From: an uncultured Solirubrobacteraceae bacterium
GTDB lineage: Bacteria; Actinomycetota; Thermoleophilia; Solirubrobacterales; Solirubrobacteraceae
NCBI GenBank assembly: GCA_902806175.1
Contig: CADCVQ010000160.1
Location: 36,449-100,448 of the forward strand
Direction: 5' to 3'
DNA: 64,000 nucleotides
The translations under genes were made by a program, and so were the position numbers. Shown here in pieces: positions 27,451 to 37,428 of the stretch (positions are counted from its first letter, which is position 1; each line of letters begins with the position of its first letter). The notes below the pieces were generated by a model. The model was given only the letters and a program-made list of their open reading frames with translations. It was not told the origin of the DNA and did no database searches.

Positions 27451-29186
27451 ATGTCGGAGGCCATCGAGCTTTATCCATGGGAGCGCCGGCTCGGCGCGAC
27501 TGCGCTCGATGACGGGATCGTCGAGTTCCGCGTCTGGGCGCTCGGCGCCGAGAACGTCCGCGTCCGCGTCGCCGGCGAGGAGCACGCGCTGACGCCTGTC
27601 GGCGAAGGCGTGCACGAGGCGCAGGTGCCGACGCAGGGCGGCGAGGACTACGTCTACGTGCTCGGCGACGACGGCGACGGGCTGCCCGATCCCGCCTCGC
27701 GCCACCAGCCGGCGGGCCTGCGCGGGCCCTCGCGCGTGGTCGATCCCGAGGTCTTCACGTGGAGCGACGAGAGCTTCGCGGCGCACCCCCTCGAGCAGCT
27801 CGTCATCTACGAGCTGCACGTCGGGACGTTCACCGGCGAGGGCACGTTCGACGCAGCGATCGACTACCTCCCGGGCCTCGCGCAGCTCGGCATCACGGCG
27901 ATCGAGGTCATGCCGATCGCCGAGTTCCCCGGCCGCCACGGCTGGGGCTACGACGGGGTCTACCTGTCGGCCGCGCAGTCAAGCTACGGCGGCCCGCTTG
28001 CCTTCCAGCGCTTCGTCGACGCCGCTCACACCAGCGGCCTGAGCGTGATCCTCGACGTCGTCTACAACCACGTGGGCGCGTCGGGCAACCAGGCGCTCGC
28101 CGCCTTCGGCCCGTACTTCACGAAGAAGTACTCGACGTTCTGGGGCGAGGCGATCAACTACGACGACGAGCACTGCGACCCCGTCCGCGAGTGGGTCCTG
28201 CAGTCCGCCGAGGGCTGGGTGCGCGACTTCCATGTCGACGGCCTGCGCCTGGACGCGATCCACGCGGTCTACGACACGGGCGCGATGCCGATCATGGCGC
28301 AGCTCGCCGAGCGGGTGCACTGCGCGCGCGCGGGCGCCCTCTTGATCGCCGAAGCGGGCCTCAACGACCCGCAGGTCATCCGCCCGCGCGAGCTCGGCGG
28401 CTTCGGTCACGACGCGCAGTGGGCCGACGACTTCCACCACGCGCTGCGCGTGCTGCTGACCGGCGACACGGGCGGCTACTACGCCGAGTTCGGCGCGGTC
28501 GCGGATCTGGCCAAGGCCTTCCGCCGGCCGTTCGTGCACGACGGGGGCTACTCCACGTTTCGCAAGCGGCGCTTCGGCGCACCGGCCGGCGACCGCCCGC
28601 CGCCGCAGTTCGTCGTCTTCGACCAGAACCACGATCAGGTCGGAAACCGCGCCTTCGGCGACCGGCTGCCGGCCGCGGCGCGCCCGCTGGCGGCGTTCTG
28701 CACGCTGCTGTCGCCGTTTACCCCGATGCTGTTCATGGGCGAGGAGTACGGCGAGCCGGCGCCGTTTCAGTTCTTCTCCGATCACATCGACGAGGAGATC
28801 GCGACCGCGACGCGCGAAGGGCGCCGGCGCGAATTCGCGGCGTTTGCCGAATTCGCCGGCGAGGAGGTCCCCGATCCGCAGGACCCGGCCACGTTCGAGC
28901 GCTCGAAGCTCACGCGCGAGCGAGACGAGGCTCTCGCCGAGCTGTACGCAACACTGCTGCGCGTGCGCCGGGAGCTGCCAGACGACGAGGTCGCGACGAG
29001 CCACGACGACGACGCCGGCTGGCTCGCCGTCGACCGCGGCCCGTACCGGCTGGCCTGCAACTTCGCCGACGAGGCACAGGCCGTGGCAGTCGGTGCGGGC
29101 AGGCGCGAGGTCGTGCTGGCGACCGGCGAGACGCAGGTGCGCGACGGCAGCGTCCTGCTGGCGCCGCGATCGGGTGCGCTCGTCCG

Positions 29187-29190
<4 letters not shown>
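27451..29190 (+). CDS. treZ: Malto-oligosyltrehalose trehalohydrolase TreZ
   Basis: A 579-residue GH13 enzyme that releases trehalose from the maltooligosyltrehalose made by TreY. The N-terminal beta-domain is followed by LVIYELHVGTFTGEGTFDAA, FPGRHGWGYDGV and VVYNHVGASGN. Catalytic residues are Asp268 (GLRLDAIHAVYD), Glu301 (LLIAEAG) and Asp395 (DQNHDQVGNR). WADDFHHALRVLLTG is TreZ-specific. ATG 27451 gives a conserved N-terminus (MSEAIELYPW). The stop overlaps the glgX ATG by 4 bp, making a treZ-glgX-treY operon, the second alpha-glucan operon in the window. Together these enzymes turn glucan into trehalose. Confidence 0.95.
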
Positions 29191-31329
<2,139 letters not shown>

Positions 31330-31337
<8 letters not shown>

Positions 31338-33336
31338 CCTTCGCGCGACCTACCGCCTGCAGCTCGGCCCGAATCTGCGCTTCGGCGATGTCCGCGAGCT
31401 GGTGCCCTATCTGACGTCGCTGGGCATCACGCACCTGTACCTGTCGCCGGCGCTGACGGCGCGCTCGGGCTCGACGCACGGCTATGACGTCGTCGACCCG
31501 ACCCGGGTGTCGGAGTCGCTGGGCGGCGAGGAGGGGTTGCGCGCGCTGGCGGCCGCGGGGCTGCAGATCATCCTCGACATCGTCCCCAACCACATGGGGA
31601 TCGGGGACGAGAACCGCTGGTGGGCCGACGAGGACGAGCGCGTGCGCGTGTTCGACGTCGATCCCGAGACCGGCCACTACCGGCGCTTCTTCGACATCGA
31701 CGACCTCGCGGGGGTGCGCGTCGAGGACCCGGCGGTCTTCGAGCTGACGCACGCCAAGGTGCTGTCGCTGCTCGCCGACGGCGTGCTCGACGGGCTGCGG
31801 ATCGATCATCCCGACGGGCTCGCCGATCCTGCCGGCTACCTCGAGCGGCTGGCTTCCGCCGGTGCCAGCCGCGTCTGGGTCGAGAAGATCCTCAGCCATT
31901 CCCACCCGCCCGAGAGGCTGCGTGACTGGCCGGTCTCGGGAACCGTCGGCTATGAGTTCCTCAACGACGTGCAGGGCCTGTTCGTCGATCCGGCGGGCGA
32001 GGAGCCGCTGACGGCGCTGCTGCACGAGTTGACCGGCGACGCGCGCTCGTTCGAGCAGGTCGCGCTGGAGGCCCAGCTCGAGCAGGCGCGCGGGACGTTC
32101 TCGCGCGAGGTGCAGCGCCTGGCGCGCCTGCACGACCCCGGCGATCTGGAGGAGGCGCTCGCGCGGCTGCCGGTCTACCGGACATATGTGCGCCCGGACA
32201 GCGCGTTTCACCCCGACGACCGCCACGCGCTGGAGGTCGCCGGCCGCCCGGACCTCTTCGACGGCGCGCCCGAGGAGTTCGTCTCGCGCTTTCAGCAGAC
32301 GTCGCCGCCGGTCACCGCGAAGGGGATCGAGGACACCGCCTTCTACCGCTACCTGCGGCTGCTGGCCCTCAACGACGTCGGCGGCGACCCCGGCCGCTGG
32401 GGGATCTCCGTCGAGGAGTTCCACGCCGCCAACGCCGAGCGCGCGCGGCGCTTTCCCGAGGCGCTGCTCGTGACGCAGACGCACGACACGAAGCGCTCGG
32501 GCGACGCGCGCGCCCGCGTCGGCGCGCTGAGCGGGATGGCCGCGCCATGGTCGACGTGCGTGCGGCGCTGGTTTGAGCTGACGGACGCGCTCGTCGTCGA
32601 CGAGGGACGGACGGGGCCGGATGCGCAGGAGCGCTACCTGATCTTCCAGACGCTCGCCGCGGTCTGGCCGATCTCCGAGGAGCGGCTCAGCGGGTACCTG
32701 GAGAAGGCCCTGCGCGAGGCCAAGCGCAACACGAACTGGGTCGACCAGAACCACCCGTGGGAGGAGCGCGTCAAGCAGTTCGCGGCGGCGCTGCTGACGC
32801 ACGAGCCGTTTCTGGATTGCTTCATGCCGTTCATGGACGAGGTCGCCGCGGCGGGCGAGCGCGCGGCGCTGGGACAGCTACTGCTGAAGCTCACGGTGCC
32901 GGGCGTGCCCGACGTCTACCAGGGCGACGAGATGATCGACCTGTCGCTGGTCGACCCCGACAACCGCCGGCCCGTCGACTGGGACGCGCGGCGCGCGGCG
33001 CTCTCGGAGCTGCAGGACGGCGCCGAGCCGACGCGCGAGACGATGAAGCTGCACGTGATCGCGCGGGCGCTGGACTTGCGTGCACGGTGCGCGGGGGCGT
33101 TCGGGGCGGGCGGCGCCTACAGCCCGCTCGACGCGGGGGCGGACGTCTGCGCGTTCACCCGCGGCGACGACGAGGCGCTCGTCGTCGTGGCGCTGCGGGG
33201 CGCGGGGTCGTCGATCACCGCGGCGACCGGTCGCTACCGCGACGTGCTCAGCGGCCGCGAGCACGACCTGGCCGGCGCCGTGCGCGTGGCAGACCTCGTG
33301 GAGCCGTCCGGCATCGCGCTGCTCGAGCGCGTCTGA
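31330..33336 (+). CDS. treY: Malto-oligosyltrehalose synthase TreY
   Basis: A 668-residue GH13 subfamily 26 transglucosidase that converts the reducing end of maltooligosaccharides to a trehalose linkage. TreY signatures are ATYRLQLGPNLRFGDV, LYLSPALTARSGSTHGYDVV and DIVPNHMGIG. Catalytic residues are Asp159 (GLRIDHPDGLADP), Glu185 (VWVEKILS) and Asp386 (TQTHDTKRSGD). YQGDEMIDLSLVDPDNRRPV is diagnostic. It is shorter than typical TreY (about 720-780), mainly between the nucleophile and C-terminal regions. GTG 31330 overlaps the end of glgX by 8 bp. It is the last gene of the operon, before a hairpin at 33347. Confidence 0.95.
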
Positions 33337-33346
33337 GCGTCGGTTC

Positions 33347-33364
33347 CGACGGCGACCGCCGTCG
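33347..33364. terminator. Bidirectional terminator-like hairpin
   Basis: CGACGGC-GACC-GCCGTCG: a perfect 7 bp stem between convergent treY and the lipoprotein gene, followed by TTGT on the plus strand. It is placed to end both transcripts. Confidence 0.5.
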
Positions 33365-33376
33365 TTGTCGCGCCCG

Positions 33377-34198
33377 CTACCGGCGCTGCCGGGAAGCCCC
33401 GCGGAGCATCTCGGTCGCGTCGTATACGCCGGCGCCGGACGGCACGTCGACCCCGATGTCGCGCGAGTACGACGTCACGACGGCGTCCATCGTCATCTGC
33501 GATCCATTCATGTCGCCGGTCATCTGGAAGGCGCGCATGAGGTCGTCGTCGTCGAGCGCGAGCGTGACGGTCATCGTGCTGTCTTTGATGGCCTTGGATA
33601 TCTCCGACGACTTGGCGCCGAGGCTCTTGACGAGGTCCTCCAGCTTGATCGTCGCGCGGTACCGGTGAACGGGGACGCCGCGAACGCGGCCGCTGCCGGC
33701 CTCCTCGATCTCACCGTCCTTGAGCATCGCGGCCAGCTTGGTGGGGTCCATCTGCTGCAGCTCGCGCATGCTCGTGTCCAGGCCGGCTTCCTTGAGCAGC
33801 TCGTCGAGGTCGACCTTCAGCCAGCGCGTCCCGCGCGGGAAGGGGCTCGCGCCGCCCAGCGGCAAGGAGTCGATGCTCATGAGCATCGAACTGCCGTCGA
33901 GGTACTGCTCCATCGCGACGCCGCCGAACGTCGACGTCATCCGCATCCGGCGCCCGCCACGCTCGACGACGGCCTGCGTGCGCCCGCGCACGGTCTGCCC
34001 GCCGTCGGTCATCGTCATGTTCATCGTCATGCGAGATCCCAGCGTGCGCGACTTCTCATGCGACCGCTCCAGTGCCTGCGCGGCATCGCTGTCGGCGCTG
34101 CAGCCGGCGACGACGCTCGCAAGGACAAGGACGCAGGCGACGAGCGCCGAGAGCAGCAGCGGACGTTTCACGGTGGGCGATGGTAGTGACGAGGACAC
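33377..34198 (-). CDS. Lipoprotein of the LppX/LprG-like type
   Basis: A 273-residue exported lipoprotein. The signal ends in the lipobox VVAGC, with the lipidated Cys near residue 33. The mature part has the beta-sheet pattern of LppX/LprG-like carriers: RTLGSRMTMNMTMTDGGQTV, RGRTQAVVERGGRRMRMT, MEQYLDGSSMLM and a central WLKVDLDELL. In mycobacteria such proteins carry lipids or lipidated glycans across the envelope; whether this one does is inference. It starts at ATG 34198; GTG 34171 (start VKRPLLL) is a good alternative because it lies directly before the hydrophobic stretch. It is convergent with treY. Confidence 0.75.
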   Translation of the reverse strand: MSSSLPSPTVKRPLLLSALVACVLVLASVVAGCSADSDAAQALERSHEKSRTLGSRMTMNMTMTDGGQTVRGRTQAVVERGGRRMRMTSTFGGVAMEQYLDGSSMLMSIDSLPLGGASPFPRGTRWLKVDLDELLKEAGLDTSMRELQQMDPTKLAAMLKDGEIEEAGSGRVRGVPVHRYRATIKLEDLVKSLGAKSSEISKAIKDSTMTVTLALDDDDLMRAFQMTGDMNGSQMTMDAVVTSYSRDIGVDVPSGAGVYDATEMLRGASRQRR

Positions 34199-34299
34199 GG
34201 TAAGCCAAGTCCGTTCGACGGTTGTTCCAAGACCCTCGCGCGGCCGGAGTCGTCCGGCGACAGCGCGTTCGGCGCAGGCGCGTCATAGACTCCCGCCGC

Positions 34300-34908
34300 G
34301 TGAGACGCAGCAGCCAGCTCGCAGTCATCGCCGTGCTCGCCGGCGCCGTCCTCGCGCCCAGCGCCAGCGGCAGCCCCGCCGGCGACCTGAAGTCCGTGCT
34401 GCAGGACTACTCGCCCGACGAGAAGATCACGCCCTGCCGGTTCACGCGGGGCCAGCTCGAGTCCGCGCGCTCGCAGATCTCGCAGGACGTCGAGACCTAC
34501 GCGAAGGGCATCCGCCCCGCGATCGCGCGCGAGGTCAGGCGCTGGAAGGACGGTGGCTGCAAGGGCAAGGGCGCCGCCGCGAACAAGCTGCGGATCGTCG
34601 CGATCAACGCCGACGGCGGCCCGCGCAAGGAGTCGGTGACGATCAAGAACACCGGCAAGAAGACGATCAGCCTGCGCGGCTTCGCGCTGCGCGACGGCCT
34701 CGACCACACCGTGAAGTTCCGCTCGACGAAGCTCGCGGCCGGCCGCAGGCTGCAGGTCATCACGGGCTGTCGCACGGGCCACAGGAGCGCTGTGCGGCGC
34801 GGTTCGCGTTACTACGGGTGCCGCAAGAACGAGATCTGGGACGACGCCGGCGACACCGTCGAGCTGCTGGGCCGCGGCGGCGGCCTGATCGCGCAGAAGA
34901 CGTACTGA
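34300..34908 (+). CDS. Secreted lamin-tail-domain (LTD)-like protein
   Basis: A 202-residue exported protein. GTG 34300 opens a signal peptide (VRRSSQLAVIAVLAGAVLAP). A helical region follows (residues about 25-90, FTRGQLESARSQISQDVET) and then an LTD-type beta-sandwich: IVAINADGGPRKESVTIKNT, TISLRGFALRDGLDHTVKF, DDAGDTVELLGRGGGLI. LTD folds occur on many secreted bacterial proteins and are presumed to bind surfaces or DNA. Four Cys could form disulphides. It starts 101 bp from the divergent lipoprotein gene; the monooxygenase gene follows 7 bp after its stop. Confidence 0.75.
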   Translation: MRRSSQLAVIAVLAGAVLAPSASGSPAGDLKSVLQDYSPDEKITPCRFTRGQLESARSQISQDVETYAKGIRPAIAREVRRWKDGGCKGKGAAANKLRIVAINADGGPRKESVTIKNTGKKTISLRGFALRDGLDHTVKFRSTKLAAGRRLQVITGCRTGHRSAVRRGSRYYGCRKNEIWDDAGDTVELLGRGGGLIAQKTY

Positions 34909-34915
34909 CGCGCCC

Positions 34916-35236
34916 GTGAGCGTCGTCAAGATCAACGCTATCACCGTCCCGCGCGAGCGCTTCGAGGAGTTCGAGCGGCGCTTCGCCTCGCGCGCCGGGC
35001 GCGTCTCGAGCGCCGCGGGCTTCGAGGCCTTCGAGCTGCTGCGCCCCAACGACGACCGCGAGGTCTGCCTCGTCGTCACGCGCTGGCGCTCTGAGGAGGA
35101 CTTCGCGGCGTGGGTCGCCGGACCGGACTTCGCGGCCGGCCACGCGCAGCATCGCAGCGGCGGCCCGGTCGGGACGGCGAGCGAGCTGTGGTCCTTCGAC
35201 GTGCTCGAGCTCGAGGGACCGGCAGCCGCGGGGTGA
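34916..35236 (+). CDS. mhuD: Heme-degrading monooxygenase, MhuD type
   Basis: A 106-residue ABM-fold enzyme closely resembling mycobacterial MhuD, which degrades heme to mycobilin and iron. It starts MSVVKINAITVP, matching MhuD's MPVVKINAIEVP, and the three key positions are conserved: Asn7, Trp66 and His76. The RFASRAGRV and GFEAFELLRP segments also match. GTG 34916 follows the LTD gene by 7 bp, and the stop overlaps the GTG of the M23 peptidase gene. No heme uptake genes are nearby, so it may act on endogenous heme. Confidence 0.85.
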   Translation: MSVVKINAITVPRERFEEFERRFASRAGRVSSAAGFEAFELLRPNDDREVCLVVTRWRSEEDFAAWVAGPDFAAGHAQHRSGGPVGTASELWSFDVLELEGPAAAG

Positions 35237-36084
35237 GCGGCCGGGCGCGCGCGGCGCTCGCCGCGGTGGTGGTATCGGCCGCGGCCGCAGCGCTCGCGCT
35301 CGGCGCCGCCGTCGTCGCGGGGTCGGCGACGGTGGGCGCCGCACCGGCGCCGGCCGCCGTGCCGACCTTCTCGCTGCGCGGCGCGCGGGTCATCCCGCGG
35401 CGGGCGTACTTCGGCGGGCGACCCCTGCAGGTCACGTTCACCGTCGACGCGGCGGCGCCGCTCGCGCTGCAGGTCGACGTCGTGCGCGAGGCGACGCGCA
35501 AGCCAGTCGTGGTCTTCGCGCTGCCCGCCGTCGCGCCGGGGGTGGCGCAGCTCGTCGAGTGGGACGGGCGCACCGGCGCCGGCGACGTCGCGCCGAACGG
35601 GCGCTACCGCATTCGCGTGACGGCACCCGACGGCAGCGCTCGCAACGCCGGTCGCACGCGGCTGCGCAGCCACATCTATCCGATCCGCGGCAAGCACCAC
35701 GACCGCGGTCCGGCGGGCGAGTTCGGCGTGGGCCGAAACGGCGGGCGCACGCACAACGGTTTCGACGTCAACGCCGCCTGCGGCACGCCGCTGGTCGCCG
35801 CCCGCGGCGGCGTCGTGACGCGCGCCGGCTACGACCCTGTGCTCTACGGCAACATCGTGATCGTCCGCGGGGAGCACACGCAGCGCGACTACTGGTACTC
35901 CCACCTGCTGCGCACTCCGCGGCTGCGCGTCGGCGAGCGCGTCAGCACCGGGCAGCGGATCGGCAGCATCGGCGCGACCGGCAACGCGCGCACGATCGGC
36001 TGCCACCTGCACTTCGAGATCCGCGCCCGCGGCAAGCCGATCGATCCCAAGCCCGAGCTGCACGCCTGGGATGGGTGGAGCTGA
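35233..36084 (+). CDS. Secreted M23-family endopeptidase (LytM-like)
   Basis: A 283-residue exported peptidoglycan hydrolase candidate. A signal/transmembrane segment (residues about 7-35) precedes a FlgD-like Ig domain (VEWDGRTGAGDVAPNGRYRI) and an M23 domain. Zinc ligands are present: His174 and Asp178 (THNGFDVN) and the HxH pair His258/His260 (CHLHFEI); the domain ends GKPIDPKP. All catalytic positions are intact, so it should be active. GTG 35233 overlaps the monooxygenase stop by 4 bp and its own stop overlaps the next ATG (TGATG). Coupled translation with an MhuD-like enzyme is unusual. Confidence 0.88.
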   Translation: MSGRARAALAAVVVSAAAAALALGAAVVAGSATVGAAPAPAAVPTFSLRGARVIPRRAYFGGRPLQVTFTVDAAAPLALQVDVVREATRKPVVVFALPAVAPGVAQLVEWDGRTGAGDVAPNGRYRIRVTAPDGSARNAGRTRLRSHIYPIRGKHHDRGPAGEFGVGRNGGRTHNGFDVNAACGTPLVAARGGVVTRAGYDPVLYGNIVIVRGEHTQRDYWYSHLLRTPRLRVGERVSTGQRIGSIGATGNARTIGCHLHFEIRARGKPIDPKPELHAWDGWS

Positions 36085-36911
36085 TGGCGCCGAGCCAGGC
36101 TGAGCGGGCGCGGGGCTTCCTGGAGCTGCACGCGCGCGACACGCCGCTGCTGGCGCCCAACCCGTGGGACGCGGGGTCGGCGAAGCTGCTGGCGCAACTG
36201 GGCTTCGAGGCGCTCGCGACGACGAGCAGTGGCTTCGCGGCGACGCTCGGGCGCCTCGACGGGTCCGTCAGCCGCGAGGAGGCGCTCGCGCACGCGGCCG
36301 CGATCGTGGACGCCACCGCGGTCCCGGTCTCCGCCGACCTCGAGAACGGCTTCGCCGAGGATCCCGCCGGCGTCGCGCAGACCGTGCGCGACGCGATCGG
36401 CGCCGGCCTCGCGGGCTGCTCGATCGAGGACTTCACCGGTGACGACTCCGGTCCGATCTACTGCCTCGAGCACGCCGTCGCACGGATCGGCGCCGCCGCG
36501 CGGGCGGCCCACGAGGGGTCCGTCCACCTCGTGCTGACAGCCCGCGCCGAGAACCACATCCACGGCATCCAGGACCTCGACGACACGATCGCGCGGCTGC
36601 GCGCCTACGGCGAGGCCGGCGCCGATGTGCTCTACGCACCCGGGCTGACGCGGATCGCGGACATCCGCCGCGTCGTTGGCGCGGTCGCGCCGCGGCCGCT
36701 GAACGTGCTCGCGTTCCCGGGCGCGCCCGGCGTCGCCGAGCTGAGCGCGGCCGGCGTGCGGCGGATCTCCGTCGGCGGCGCCTTCGCGTTTGCGGCGATC
36801 GACGCCGTGGCGCAGGCGGCACGCGAGCTGCGCGAGCAGGGCACGTACGGGTTTCTCGAGCGGGCGCGGGCCGGCTCGGCGCTGGCGCGGCGCGCGTTTG
36901 GCGGGGGCTGA
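36084..36911 (+). CDS. Isocitrate lyase/PEP mutase superfamily enzyme
   Basis: A 275-residue cytosolic TIM-barrel enzyme. Family motifs are NPWDAGSAKLLAQLGFEAL, ATTSSGFAATLGRLDG, SADLENGF (metal-binding Asp/Glu), GCSIEDFTGD and LTARAENHIHG. Members cleave or mutate C-C or C-P bonds of 2-oxo or carboxy acids (isocitrate, 2-methylisocitrate, oxaloacetate, PEP). The true isocitrate lyase KKCGH motif is absent; this belongs to the short PEP-mutase/oxaloacetase-like branch. The substrate is not resolved. ATG 36084 overlaps the M23 stop. It is the last gene of the LTD-MhuD-M23 operon, before a hairpin. Confidence 0.85.
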   Translation: MAPSQAERARGFLELHARDTPLLAPNPWDAGSAKLLAQLGFEALATTSSGFAATLGRLDGSVSREEALAHAAAIVDATAVPVSADLENGFAEDPAGVAQTVRDAIGAGLAGCSIEDFTGDDSGPIYCLEHAVARIGAAARAAHEGSVHLVLTARAENHIHGIQDLDDTIARLRAYGEAGADVLYAPGLTRIADIRRVVGAVAPRPLNVLAFPGAPGVAELSAAGVRRISVGGAFAFAAIDAVAQAARELREQGTYGFLERARAGSALARRAFGGG

Positions 36912-36918
36912 CCGTGCT

Positions 36919-36942
36919 GGCTGCCTGCCGGCGTGGGCAGCC
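36919..36942 (+). terminator. Terminator-like hairpin
   Basis: GGCTGCC (36919-36925) and GGCAGCC (36936-36942), a 7 bp stem with a 10-base loop, 8 bp after the stop of the PEP-mutase-like gene. No U-tract. Confidence 0.4.
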
Positions 36943-37049
36943 GTGGTCTGCGCGACCCGTCCAGGTGCGACTAACATCTGCGCCGCCCGTGCGCACGGCC
37001 GCATTCGCCCGCTGCGCATCCGTCGAACCTTTAGTAGGAGGACAGCCAC

Positions 37050-37283
37050 ATGGCATTCGACGTCGGAGATCGAGTGGTCGCAGAGAAGTCAGGGCGCCGC
37101 AGGCGCACCGCGCGCCAGCCGCTGCGCCCCGGGCGCCACGGCGTCATCGTCCGCGTGCTGCGCGGCGAACCGAATCCGCGCTACGAGATCAGGTGGGACG
37201 AGGGCATCACGACGGTGTACTCGCCCGCCAACAGCGGCCTGCACCCGGACACCGACTACGACGAGGCGCACTCGGGCTCCTAG
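37050..37283 (+). CDS. DUF1918 family small protein
   Basis: A 77-residue protein with the DUF1918 pattern: an opening VGDRVVAEKSG, a basic stretch, GVIVRVLRGEPNPRYEIRWD and EGITTVYSPANSGLHP. The fold is predicted to be SH3-like and the function is unknown. A perfect AGGAGG (37036-37041) lies 8 bp before ATG 37050, the best ribosome site in the window, suggesting high expression. It stands alone between the upstream operon and a protease gene. Confidence 0.88.
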   Translation: MAFDVGDRVVAEKSGRRRRTARQPLRPGRHGVIVRVLRGEPNPRYEIRWDEGITTVYSPANSGLHPDTDYDEAHSGS

Positions 37284-37428
37284 CGCGACCGACCAGCGGC
37301 CGACGGACGCCGATCCGTCCGGCCTCGCCGAAGGTCGCGTATCCACAGCGGCCGCCCGTGCGTCGTGTACCGTGCGTCGAGGCTCCTGAGTCCGAACCGG
37401 CCGACGTCACGATGACAACGCACAGGCA

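Noticed and set aside
27293..27592. Short gene for a single-helix membrane protein upstream of treZ
   Set aside because: A believable hydrophobic helix exists, but the frame degenerates and runs 142 bp into treZ with no ribosome site.
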